A stretch of 64,000 nt of DNA. Source: Gaiella sp. GTDB lineage: Bacteria; Actinomycetota; Thermoleophilia; Gaiellales; Gaiellaceae. Under the pieces are notes generated by a model. That model was not told the DNA's origin and searched no databases. It saw only the letters and a list, made by a program, of their open reading frames with translations. The translations under genes and the position numbers were made by a program. This document shows positions 9,244-16,761 of this stretch, in pieces. Numbering within the stretch: the stretch's first letter is position 1; every line of letters starts with the position of its first letter. The DNA is taken from the NCBI GenBank assembly GCA_027493885.1, contig JAOSJZ010000001.1:2164622-2228621 (forward strand), written 5' to 3'.

Positions 9244-10151
9244 GCGAAGAAGAACGCGACACACAGCACCTTCCGGCCCCGAGCCTCTGGCCGATCGGCT
9301 TTGCGGTCGGCGTCGCGTGCATCCTGGTCGGGCTCGTGATCAGCGTGCCAGCGCTGATCGTGGGCGCTGTCATCGCACTGGTCTTCGGCTTTCTCTGGGT
9401 CCGCGACCTGATGCGTGCCCATCCCGTGACCGCCGCCGCGCCCGGTGCTCCCGCAGCCGCGCCCGTCGTCACGCACGCCGACGTCGGCGACAACGTCGAC
9501 CGCGCGACCTTTCTCTCGCTCGCCACGATCGGGGTGAGCGGCCTCATCGGCGCCGGCGTGACCCTGCCGGTGCTCGGTTTCGGGGTGCTGCCGTCCTTCG
9601 TGGGCGACGGCGTCGAAACGCACGACGTCGACCTCGGACCGATCACGAACTTCCCCGAGGGCCAGTACATGATCGCGACGTACCTCGAGAATCCCGAGCA
9701 GGGCGAGGTCTCGCGCCGCACGGCGTTCATCCGCAACAACGGCTCCACCGACGCGGGCGTCCCGAGCTTCACCGCGATCTTCAGCCGCTGCGTCCACCTC
9801 GGCTGCCCCGTGCAGCCGAACGGCCCGATCGACGAGCAGGCGAAGCAGGAGGTCAACGGCGTCGAGCTCTTGCCCGTGCTCGCGGCGAGCTTCGGTTGCC
9901 CCTGCCACGGCGGGCTCTACGACTCCGAGGGGAACCGCAGCGCCGGCCCGCCCGTTCGCTCGCTCGACCGCTACGAGTTCTCGATCAAGGACGGGAACCT
10001 GATCCTGGGACGGCTGTTCAGCGTCGGCCACGTCGAGGGCGTCGGCGCGACGGCGAGGATCCAGAAGTACTACATGGCGTATCCAGGTGTCCACGTCGAC
10101 GGCATCGAGAGCTGGCTCTATCCGATCCCGACGCCGGGATCGACGGGGTGA
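9240..10151 (+). CDS. qcrA: Rieske iron-sulfur protein of the menaquinol:cytochrome c complex
   Basis: A 303-aa membrane protein with two hydrophobic helices near residues 14-55 and a third near 95-118, as in actinobacterial QcrA, which has extra N-terminal helices. The [2Fe-2S] ligands are visible: C184 and H186 in CVHLGC, and C220 and H223 in CPCHGG, with C189 and C222 placed for the stabilising disulfide. It takes electrons from menaquinol at the Qo site. The GTG start overlaps the ubiD stop as GTGA. The next gene, cytochrome b, starts 8 bases after its stop. Confidence 0.93.
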   Translation: MSEEERDTQHLPAPSLWPIGFAVGVACILVGLVISVPALIVGAVIALVFGFLWVRDLMRAHPVTAAAPGAPAAAPVVTHADVGDNVDRATFLSLATIGVSGLIGAGVTLPVLGFGVLPSFVGDGVETHDVDLGPITNFPEGQYMIATYLENPEQGEVSRRTAFIRNNGSTDAGVPSFTAIFSRCVHLGCPVQPNGPIDEQAKQEVNGVELLPVLAASFGCPCHGGLYDSEGNRSAGPPVRSLDRYEFSIKDGNLILGRLFSVGHVEGVGATARIQKYYMAYPGVHVDGIESWLYPIPTPGSTG

Positions 10152-10159
10152 TCCGGTAG

Positions 10160-10936
10160 ATGGCCGCCACCGCCCGCCGGCAGCAACTCCAGGACGTCGC
10201 GCTCGCACCGCTCGACTGGGTCGAGGAGCGCTCGGGCCTCGTCGGCTACACGAAGTGGTTCCTCTTCCGGAAGGTGCCGCGCGACATCACCTGGTCGCAG
10301 ACGCTTGGCTCGGCCGCGCTCACCGCCTTCATCGTCCAGGCGACGACGGGCGTCTTCCTGGCGATGTTCTACAAGCCGGACCCCGTGAACGCCTACGCAT
10401 CGATCCAGTCCATCACCGAGGACGTCACGCTCGGCTGGCTCGTGCGAGGCATGCACAAGTGGGGCGCGAGCGTGTTCATCATCCTGATGTTCTTCCACAT
10501 GGCGCGCGCGTTCCTGTTCGGGGCGTACAAGTACCCGCGCGAGCTCAACTGGATTCTCGGCGTGCTGCTCCTCGTCTCGGGCATGGCCGAGGGGTTCACC
10601 GGCTACCTGCTGCCGTGGGACAACACCTCGTACTGGGCGACGGTCGTGGGGATCAACATCAACGCGACGGGGCCGTTCGTCGGCCCCTTCCTCGCGCAGT
10701 TCCTCCAGGGCGGCCTCAGCATCGGCCCGGACACGCTGCCGAAGTTCTACGCGCTGCACATGCTCGTCCTGCCGGGCGCGATCATGGCGCTGATCGGGCT
10801 GCACCTCTACCTCGTCGTGCGGCTCGGCGTCAGCTCACCCCCGTGGTCGAGGTCCGCCGCGGGCCGTGAGCGGCCGGAGGCCGCCGCGGGGCGCGACGGC
10901 GTCGGCGAGCCGACGACCGAAGGGGAGTCGGCCTGA
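10160..10936 (+). CDS. qcrB: Cytochrome b, N-terminal (b6-like) subunit
   Basis: A 258-aa protein with four transmembrane helices and the bis-haem ligands of cytochrome b/b6: histidines in RGMHKWGA and FFHMARAF, paired with those in YALHMLV and IGLHLYLV. The PWD-like Qo region reads GYLLPWDNTSYW. Only the N-terminal half of a full cytochrome b is present, as in b6-type split systems. The C-terminus is a hydrophilic, Ala/Glu-rich tail. Its stop overlaps the start of the following gene by one base (TGATG), so the two halves are made together. Confidence 0.93.
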   Translation: MAATARRQQLQDVALAPLDWVEERSGLVGYTKWFLFRKVPRDITWSQTLGSAALTAFIVQATTGVFLAMFYKPDPVNAYASIQSITEDVTLGWLVRGMHKWGASVFIILMFFHMARAFLFGAYKYPRELNWILGVLLLVSGMAEGFTGYLLPWDNTSYWATVVGININATGPFVGPFLAQFLQGGLSIGPDTLPKFYALHMLVLPGAIMALIGLHLYLVVRLGVSSPPWSRSAAGRERPEAAAGRDGVGEPTTEGESA

Positions 10937-11756
10937 TGGGCGTGCCGCTCTCCGAGCGCAACCGCGCCGAGCACAAGCGCTACAAGGAGGACGTCGAGCG
11001 CGAGGGCAAGAGCTTCTGGCCCTACGCCGTCCTTCACGACGCGATCATGTCGCTCGTCGTCGTCGCGTTGATCATCGTGCTCGCATGTATCTGGTACTTC
11101 ACCGCCGACGGCACCGACGCCGGGCTGCTCGGCCCCTGGTACACGGACAAGGCCGACCCAGGCACGATCCAGTTCGTCCCGCGACCGGACTGGTTCTTCT
11201 ACTTCCTCTTCTACCTCCTGCGGATCTTCAAGTGGCCCGAGTCGGTCGTGCTCGGTACCGTCGGGATCCCGACGATCCTGCTGATCCTCCTGGTCGCGCT
11301 GCCGTTCTACGACCGGCGGCCGGAGCGGCGCCCGGGCCGCCGGCCGGTGGCGATGGTCGCCGGAGTGCTGGTGATCATCTCGATGGGTGTGCTCACCTGG
11401 AAGGGCGCGACCGCAAAGGAGGCCCTCGGCGTCGAGCTGATCGAAGCCGGCAAGCCTCAGGAGTGGGCGGAGACACAGGGCTTCTCCGACAACGAGGCGG
11501 CGGTCGCGGGCGCGACGCTCTTTGCCGAGTCGGGCTGTCTCAACTGCCACATCTACCTCGGCGAGGGCAGCGCGAACCTCGGCGCGCCGAACCTGAGCGC
11601 GGTCGGCGCCACCGAGCGGGGGCGGAGTTCTTCAAGTCGTACCTCGCGAACCCGGCGCAGTACGGCAACAACGTGATGATCTCGTACGGGTACCTCGGCG
11701 ACGAGAACCTGACCAAGATCGCGACGTTCCTCGACGCCTCACGCGGCGGCGAGTAG
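10936..11756 (+). CDS. Cytochrome b C-terminal (subunit IV-like) domain fused to cytochrome c, frameshifted
   Basis: The first part (about residues 1-130) has membrane helices and RPDWFFYFLFYLLRIFKW, the subunit IV/PetD-type PDWFF block. After another helix comes a c-type haem domain with CLNCH near residue 199. The frame is lost at 11618-11622, a run of five G; adding one G gives GAEFFKSYLANPAQYG, NNVMISYGYLGDENL and the natural end at 11754-11756, about 273 residues. The fused cytochrome c presumably accepts electrons from the Rieske protein directly, replacing a separate c1. I read the frameshift as an assembly error because both sides are conserved. Confidence 0.87.
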
Positions 11757-11790
11757 CTCTCGCCCCCGCGACAGGGGGAGCAGCACTCTC

Positions 11791-11975
11791 CTCGACGGCG
11801 CGTTCGCGGAGAGCGAGCGGGTCAGGATCCTTCCCAACGAGGCGTTCGACCACCAGCGCATCACGGTCGAGCGGCCGCTGCGGGTGCGCCACACGGCGGC
11901 GGGTGCTCGAGCGGCTCGAGGCCGCGCGCAGCTTCGCGAAGCTCGGTGACGAGGCTCGCGTCGCCCTCCTCGCGG
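11791..11975 (+). pseudogene. Remnant of a type I restriction-modification methylase (HsdM C-terminal part)
   Basis: Translation gives RILPNEAFDHQRITVERPLR, a segment typical of the C-terminal region of HsdM/N6-adenine methylases, then after a frame change near 11900 VLERLEAARSFAKLGDEAR. There is no start, no catalytic NPPF/Y motif and no complete frame, so only a decayed scrap remains. It sits just after the cytochrome operon, in a 450-base stretch (11757-12206) that holds no intact gene. Confidence 0.5.
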
Positions 11976-12048
11976 TGGTCACGTTCAGCGCGGTGGATGG
12001 CCACCTCGCGCGCCTGACACCGCCGACTGCGCTGAGGCGGACAACGCT

Positions 12049-12065
12049 TGCAACAGTCTGTTGCA
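12049..12065. repeat. Perfect 17-base palindrome TGCAACAG-T-CTGTTGCA
   Basis: Eight-base arms around a central T, in non-coding DNA between the two gene remnants. A near-identical sequence occurs at 52250-52268 inside a coding gene (17 of 18 bases match), so this is an interspersed palindrome rather than a local accident. Confidence 0.55.
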
Positions 12066-12091
12066 TGGGCACGTCGTGAGTAGGAACTCGT

Positions 12092-12180
12092 CCTCGTGCC
12101 ACGGCCGACCTCGCCAGACGACTCGCCGAGGCGGTCTGGCACATGCTCAACCGAAACGAACCCTGCCCAGCGCCCTTCAT
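12092..12180 (+). mobile_element. Remnant of an IS110-family transposase (C-terminal tail)
   Basis: The frame starting at 12092 reads PRATADLARRLAEAVWHM followed by LNRNEP. This resembles the extreme C-terminus of IS110-type transposases, where a helical ARKLA-type segment and WHML precede the end. No other part of a transposase is visible, and no terminal repeats. A 13-base half-copy of the interspersed palindrome (GAAGTCGGACACC, 12184-12196) follows at once. Confidence 0.45.
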
Positions 12181-12206
12181 AGAGAAGTCGGACACCTGGT
12201 GGAGAG

Positions 12207-12587
12207 TCAGCGCGCGCGGCGGCGCTCGCCGGTGCGCTCGGCGACCGCCGGATGCGTGATCCCGAGCAGGCGGTGGGCCTGCGTCACCTCGAGCAGCCCT
12301 ATCGCGACCTCCCGCATCTCGGTCGGCGTGAGGTGGTCGGTGACCTCGACCAGCCTGTCCTCGTCGATGGACGTCACCTGACCGCAGATCGCGATGGTCG
12401 GGGGCTTCGGCCGGACCAGCGGAAAGCCCGGGCCCGGTGTGCGCCTCGGGCTGGTCGTGAGGCGTACGCCGAGCACGGTGTCGAACGTCTCGTTCCACCC
12501 GTTCTCGGAGACGACCACGCATCGCTTGCGCTCGTCGAGCCCGGCGTCGAACCACCACACCTGGCCCCAACGCGCCTTGCCCGCCAC
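12207..12587 (-). CDS. PemK/MazF-family toxin (endoribonuclease)
   Basis: A 126-aa protein with the PemK/MazF fold signature: the opening GQVWWFDAGLDERKRCVVVS, the central strand DTVLGVRLTTSPR, and the TIAICGQVTSIDEDRL block that ends the RNA-binding barrel. Such toxins cleave mRNA during stress. The GTG start (12585-12587) lies one base after the antitoxin stop, so the pair is translationally coupled in the usual antitoxin-first order. The C-terminus is basic (RTGERRRAR). Confidence 0.82.
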   Translation of the reverse strand: MAGKARWGQVWWFDAGLDERKRCVVVSENGWNETFDTVLGVRLTTSPRRTPGPGFPLVRPKPPTIAICGQVTSIDEDRLVEVTDHLTPTEMREVAIGLLEVTQAHRLLGITHPAVAERTGERRRAR

Positions 12588-12588
12588 C

Positions 12589-12849
12589 TCAGTCCTCCAG
12601 CTGCCCGCGACGGCCGAGGTCGGCTGCGACGCGCCCGAACTCCGTCAGCTCCGGATCGTCTGCCCACACCCGATATGTGGCAAGCCGCTCCTCGTCCAGT
12701 TCGAGCTCGAGCGTGTGGAGGTAGCCGAGGCGGGCGTACGCTCGCAGCCGTTCGGCGTCGGGCGCATCCGTGTGCAGCCCGAGCCGTCGGGGCGCCTCGC
12801 GGAGCGCGTCCTCCAGATGCTCGTCGAGCGAGACGGTGATTCTGCGCAT
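12589..12849 (-). CDS. Antitoxin, ribbon-helix-helix type, partner of the PemK-like toxin
   Basis: An 86-aa protein from ATG 12849 beginning MRRITVSLDEHLEDALRE, a typical ribbon-helix-helix N-terminus (MetJ/Arc-like DNA-binding strand and helix). The remainder is acidic and probably wraps the toxin. Such antitoxins usually repress their own promoter; the promoter below overlaps the plausible operator region. The ATG was preferred over a longer frame because the shorter one starts exactly at the RHH strand. Confidence 0.75.
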   Translation of the reverse strand: MRRITVSLDEHLEDALREAPRRLGLHTDAPDAERLRAYARLGYLHTLELELDEERLATYRVWADDPELTEFGRVAADLGRRGQLED

Positions 12850-12888
12850 CGTGCGCGCATCTTTGGCGATGCTCGACCTGATGTGCGA

Positions 12889-12917
12889 ATGATAGCACGT
12901 GAGCATCGCCCGGTCAG
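12889..12917 (-). promoter_or_regulatory. Candidate promoter of the toxin-antitoxin operon
   Basis: Reading the minus strand, CTGACC (12912-12917) and TATCAT (12889-12894) are separated by exactly 17 bases, and the -10 lies about 40 bases before the antitoxin start. It is one of the better sigma-70-like promoters in the window and lies in a locally AT-richer patch. Confidence 0.5.
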
Positions 12918-12934
12918 GCGGTTACGCTCCCGGC

Positions 12935-13633
12935 GTGACTCACGAGTCGGGAACGCTGCAGCCGGAGGCAGTTCGAGGCATGTTCGACCGGATCGCGCCG
13001 GTGTACGACGCGATGAACCGGATCATGACCGCGGGGCTCGACCGGTCGTGGCGGCGTCTCGCCGTCGAGGCCGTGGTGCAGCCCGGCCAGCGCGTTCTCG
13101 ACGCGTGTTGCGGAACGGGCGACCTCGCGCTCGCCGCCGAGCGGGAGGGGGGGTACGTGACCGGTCTCGACTTCTCGCCGGCGATGCTCGAGCGCGCGCG
13201 GCGCAAGTCGGACACGATCACGTGGGTGGAGGGCGACCTGCTGGCGCTCCCCTTTGCGGACAGGTCGTTCGACGCGGCGACGGTGGGGTTCGGCGTCCGG
13301 AACGTCGCCGACCTCGATCTCGGCCTCGAGGAGCTCCGTCGTGTGCTCCGTCCGGGCGGCCGGCTCGCGATCCTCGAGATCACGCGCCCGCGCGGAGTGC
13401 TGCGCCCGTTCTTCTCCCTCTGGTTCGAGCGTATCGTGCCGCTCCTCGGCAAGGTCCTGCCCGGTGGGAGGGCCTACACGTACCTCCCGGCGAGCGTCCG
13501 GCGCTTCCCGGGCGCCGAGGATCTCGCCGAGCTGATGCGAGGGAACGGGTTCGAAGGCGTCCGATACAGGCTTCTCGGCGGCACGATCGTCGCTCTCCAT
13601 ACCGGTGTGGCGACCGGCGGAGGGCACGATTAG
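12935..13633 (+). CDS. menG: Demethylmenaquinone methyltransferase (UbiE/MenG family)
   Basis: A 232-aa class I SAM methyltransferase with the UbiE signature: FDRIAPVYDAMNRIMTAGLD, the SAM-binding VLDACCGTGDLALA, GLDFSPAMLE, GFGVRNVADLDLGLEE and LPASVRRFPGAEDL. It adds the C2 methyl of the naphthoquinone ring in the last step of menaquinone synthesis. GTG 12935 is preceded six bases upstream by TACGCT, indicating a leaderless start. Its 3' end overlaps the polyprenyl synthase by 29 bases. Confidence 0.92.
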   Translation: MTHESGTLQPEAVRGMFDRIAPVYDAMNRIMTAGLDRSWRRLAVEAVVQPGQRVLDACCGTGDLALAAEREGGYVTGLDFSPAMLERARRKSDTITWVEGDLLALPFADRSFDAATVGFGVRNVADLDLGLEELRRVLRPGGRLAILEITRPRGVLRPFFSLWFERIVPLLGKVLPGGRAYTYLPASVRRFPGAEDLAELMRGNGFEGVRYRLLGGTIVALHTGVATGGGHD

Positions 13634-14531
13634 CGCCCTCGAGACGATCCGCGCGGTCGAGGGGCACGCCGAGTACCTCGAGGCCGTGGAGGAGCGGCTC
13701 GACGCGATTGTCGCCGCGCACCCCGGTACGGTCGCGGCGGTCGGGGGAGACGCGCTCGCGGCGGGTGGGAAGCGACTGCGGCCGACGCTGACGTTCCTCT
13801 CGTCGCCACCCGGGAGCGACCCGCCTGTCGTCGAGGGCGTGGCGATCGAGCTGGTGCACATGGCGACGCTGATCCACGACGACATCGTCGACGGCGCGCA
13901 CGTGCGTCGCGGGCGCGCGGCGGCCTGGACGGCGCACGGCTCCGAGGCGGCGAAGGCCGCCGGCGACCACCTCTTCGCCGCGGCGTTCGCGGCGCTCGCC
14001 GCAGGAGGGTCGCGGGAGCGCGTGGCGACGCTCGCCGACGCGTCGCTCGCGCTGGCGCGTGGGGAGGCGATGCAGCGCCTCCAGCGTCACGATCCCTCGA
14101 CCACCGTCGACACGTATCTCGAGCGCTGCGCGCTCAAGACCGGCTCGCTGTTCTCGGCGGCGTGCCTCCTCGGCGGCGGCAGCGGGGAGTTCGGCCGCCT
14201 CGTCGGGGTCGCCTTCCAGATCGTCGACGACGTCCTCGACTGCTCGGGTGAGACGGTCGAGACGGGGAAGATCCCCGGCACCGACCTGCGCGACGGGACG
14301 CCGACGCTGCCGCTGCTCCTCGCGGCGCGTGAGGACGAGGCCGTCCGCGACGCGCTCGCAGGCGGGCCGCTGGAGGGCGCGCTCGTGCGCGTCGCCGCGA
14401 CAGGCGCGCTCGAGCGATCGCGCGAGATCGCGCTCGACTACGCTGCTCGGGCGCGCGCGAGCCTCGGCGGCTCCCCGCGCCGAGAGGAGCTCGAAGCGCT
14501 CGCCGACGCCGTCGTCGAGCGGAACCGCTGA
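13605..14531 (+). CDS. Trans-polyprenyl diphosphate synthase (menaquinone side chain)
   Basis: A 308-aa prenyl synthase with the first Asp-rich motif in LIHDDIVDGAHVRRG and the second in FQIVDDVLDCSGE, plus the GGKRLRP block near the N-terminus. These bind Mg2+ and the allylic and isopentenyl diphosphates. Its place between menG and mqnA suggests it makes the menaquinone side chain (HepT/IspB type), though chain length cannot be read by eye. The start is GTG 13605 within menG. The gene ends two bases before a small membrane protein gene. Confidence 0.9.
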   Translation: MWRPAEGTISALETIRAVEGHAEYLEAVEERLDAIVAAHPGTVAAVGGDALAAGGKRLRPTLTFLSSPPGSDPPVVEGVAIELVHMATLIHDDIVDGAHVRRGRAAAWTAHGSEAAKAAGDHLFAAAFAALAAGGSRERVATLADASLALARGEAMQRLQRHDPSTTVDTYLERCALKTGSLFSAACLLGGGSGEFGRLVGVAFQIVDDVLDCSGETVETGKIPGTDLRDGTPTLPLLLAAREDEAVRDALAGGPLEGALVRVAATGALERSREIALDYAARARASLGGSPRREELEALADAVVERNR

Positions 14532-14533
14532 GA

Positions 14534-14941
14534 ATGACGAGGATGCGAACTTCCAGACTTGGTGTCCGACTTCAGTCGGACTCGGGGCGCGCTCGTGGCA
14601 GCCGTCCGCTGGCGTCCGTGCTCGCCTTCGGGCTCGCCATCCTCGGAGAAGCCGCGAGCATCGCGCTCGTGATCGGCGCCGACTTCGACCCGGCGGGCGT
14701 CCGCTGGTGGCTCCTGCTGCTCCCGGTCGTGGTCGCCGCGCTTCCGGTCTCCCTGCCCACCCACGGGACGCGCGTCGGTGCGGCGATCGTCCTCGCCCTC
14801 TGGACGGCCCTTGCAAGCGCGTCGGTCGGACTGTTCTTCCTCCCGGCAACCTTGGCTGCCCTCGTCGCGGCACGCCCCGCGAAACCCGGACGTGTCCGAC
14901 TGAAGTCGGACACCCTGGACACGGCGAGGAGCCGTCCGTGA
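14534..14941 (+). CDS. Small polytopic membrane protein bracketed by palindromes
   Basis: A 135-aa protein with three to four hydrophobic helices between residues 25 and 118 and short charged ends. I recognise no family. It is probably real because its stop overlaps the mqnA start in a GTGA arrangement and it begins two bases after the prenyl synthase stop. Both termini are encoded by copies of the interspersed GTCCGACT palindrome, giving the related peptides VRLQSDS near the start and VRLKSDT near the end. The element therefore seems to have been absorbed into the coding frame. Confidence 0.55.
   Translation: MTRMRTSRLGVRLQSDSGRARGSRPLASVLAFGLAILGEAASIALVIGADFDPAGVRWWLLLLPVVVAALPVSLPTHGTRVGAAIVLALWTALASASVGLFFLPATLAALVAARPAKPGRVRLKSDTLDTARSRP
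14564..14581. repeat. Interspersed palindrome, copy 1 (degenerate outer arms)
   Basis: Arms GTCCGACT (14564-14571) and AGTCGGAC (14574-14581) surround TC. The left side continues as GGT, as in the full copies, but the right side does not pair. It lies within the first codons of the small membrane protein gene. Confidence 0.6.
14892..14913. repeat. Interspersed palindrome, copy 2
   Basis: Ten-base arms GTGTCCGACT and AGTCGGACAC around GA. It lies in the last codons of the small membrane protein gene, 24 bases before the mqnA start, where an RNA hairpin could influence mqnA translation. Confidence 0.65.
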
Positions 14942-15714
14942 TCAGGCTCGGCCGCATCTCGTACGTGAACATGGCGCCGGTCTTCCACCGGCTGACGTAC
15001 GAGGTCGAGGAGGTGACCGGTGTTCCGACCACGCTCAACCGGATGCTCCTCGCCGGTGAGATCGACATCGCGCCGATCTCGTCGATCGCCTACGCACGCG
15101 ACGCGTCGCGGCTGCGGCTGCTCCCGCGCCTCTGCGTCTCTTCCGAGGGGGCCGTCGACTCGATTCAGCTCGTCACCAGCGTGCCGCTCGGCCGGGTCCG
15201 CAGCGTTGCCGTCACCCCGGAGAGCGCCACCTCGGTCGTGCTCACAAAGGTGCTCGTTCCCCAGGCCGAGATCCTCCCGCTCGAGGCCGCCGCCGAGGCC
15301 GACGCCAAGCTCCTGATCGGTGACGCCGCGCTCAAGAGCGCCTTCGAGGACCCGACCCCGCACTACGATCTCGGCCGTCTCTGGCTCGAGCGGACCGGCC
15401 TGCCGATGGTGTTCGCAGTCTGGGCCGCCCCCGAGCCGGTGGTCGACGGGCTGGCCGAACTCCAAGACGCGCTCGTCGCCTCCGTGCGGCTCGCGCGCTC
15501 CGAGCCCGAGCGTCTCGCGTACGAGGCGAGCGAGCGCTACGGCTACCCGCCCGGCTTCCTGGCGCGGTACTTCGAGAAGCTCCGCTACAGCTTCGGGCCG
15601 CGCGAGCGCGCAGGCTTCTACACGTTCCTCGAGATGGCGCGCGACGTCGGCGAGCTGGCCCAGGTGCCCGAGCTGCGCTTCCTCCCGACGGAGCCCGCGC
15701 GCGTCTCGGGCTAG
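14938..15714 (+). CDS. mqnA: Chorismate dehydratase (futalosine pathway)
   Basis: A 258-aa MqnA/MqnD-superfamily protein with the periplasmic-binding-protein-like fold. The opening LGRISYVNMAPVFH is the MqnA signature, followed by GEIDIAPISSIAYARD, LLIGDAALKSAF and GLPMVFAVWAA. MqnA dehydrates chorismate to 3-enolpyruvylbenzoate, the first committed step of futalosine-type menaquinone synthesis. The GTG start overlaps the stop of the upstream gene (GTGA). Its 3' end abuts convergent mqnC with no gap. Confidence 0.93.
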   Translation: MIRLGRISYVNMAPVFHRLTYEVEEVTGVPTTLNRMLLAGEIDIAPISSIAYARDASRLRLLPRLCVSSEGAVDSIQLVTSVPLGRVRSVAVTPESATSVVLTKVLVPQAEILPLEAAAEADAKLLIGDAALKSAFEDPTPHYDLGRLWLERTGLPMVFAVWAAPEPVVDGLAELQDALVASVRLARSEPERLAYEASERYGYPPGFLARYFEKLRYSFGPRERAGFYTFLEMARDVGELAQVPELRFLPTEPARVSG

Positions 15715-16761
15715 TCAGGAGCCGGCGAGCGCCGGCGGCCGCGCCGCGTGCCGGTACTCGACCCGGTAGCCGAGCCGGCGGGGAATCGCGAGCAGCGCCT
15801 CGAGGTCGAGGTCGACCGTGGCACCGGCCTTCTGCGTGACCTCGTCCTCGATCGGCAGGTCGAAGTCGTCGGCGCCGTACTCGAGCGCGCGGAACGCATC
15901 CTCGTTCTGGGTCAGCACCGAGGTGCGGAAGTGGCGCACGTTGTCGAGGAAGATTCGCGAGAGCGCCATGTGGCGCCAGTACTCGCGGGCGGCGATCTCG
16001 CGACCGCCGAGCGCGGTGCCGTGGGGCTTGTACGTCCAGCAGAGGAACGAGAAGAGCCCGTCGTAGCCGTCCGCGAGACAGGCGTCCTGGAAGTCGCGCG
16101 TCCGCTGCAGGTGCTCGATCCGCTCCTCGAGCGTCTCGTCGAAGCCGATCACCATCGTCGCCGTCGTCCGCATGCCGCTCTCGACGATCGCGCGCTGCGC
16201 CTCGAAGTAGTCGGCGACCGTGTACTTCCACTTCGCGTGGCGGGCGCGGAAGTCCTCGGTGAGGATCTCGCTGCCGCCACCCGTGATCCAGTGGACACCG
16301 GCGTCGCGCAGCCGCGCCGCCGCCTCGGCGTAGGGAAGCTTCGCGCGGTCGGCGAGGAAGACGAACTCGGCCACGGTCAGCGCGTAGAACTCGACGCGGT
16401 CGCCGTAGCGCTCGCGCACGGAGGCGAACAGGTCGCAGTAGTACTCGAGCGGCAGCTTCGGGTTGAACCCGCCGTTGAAGCCGACGAGGTCGCCGCCGAC
16501 GTCGAGGAGCTCGTCGATCTTGGCGAAGACGTCGCTCCGGTCGAGCACGTAGCCGCCCTCCTCGTTCGGGAGGACGTAGAACGCGCAGTAGTCGCACTGG
16601 GCAACGCAGACGTTCGTGTAGTTGACGATGCGCATGATCATGTAGGTCGCCCTGTCCGGCTCGTGCCAGCGTGCCCGGGCGCGCTGCGCGAGCTCCTTGA
16701 GCTCGTCGTCCGACGCCTCGTGCCAGAGGCGCGCCGCCTCGTCCGCAGAGATGCGCGTCAT
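15715..16761 (-). CDS. mqnC: Cyclic dehypoxanthine futalosine synthase (radical SAM)
   Basis: A 348-aa radical SAM enzyme with the canonical CxxxCxxC cluster motif in NVCVAQCDYCAFY and the following blocks GFNGGFNPKLPLEYY, WITGGGSEILTEDF and TMVIGFDETLEERIEHL. MqnC cyclises dehypoxanthine futalosine on the way to menaquinone. It begins with an ATGA overlap at the stop of the upstream radical SAM gene, so the two are one operon. It converges on mqnA. Confidence 0.93.
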   Translation of the reverse strand: MTRISADEAARLWHEASDDELKELAQRARARWHEPDRATYMIMRIVNYTNVCVAQCDYCAFYVLPNEEGGYVLDRSDVFAKIDELLDVGGDLVGFNGGFNPKLPLEYYCDLFASVRERYGDRVEFYALTVAEFVFLADRAKLPYAEAAARLRDAGVHWITGGGSEILTEDFRARHAKWKYTVADYFEAQRAIVESGMRTTATMVIGFDETLEERIEHLQRTRDFQDACLADGYDGLFSFLCWTYKPHGTALGGREIAAREYWRHMALSRIFLDNVRHFRTSVLTQNEDAFRALEYGADDFDLPIEDEVTQKAGATVDLDLEALLAIPRRLGYRVEYRHAARPPALAGS

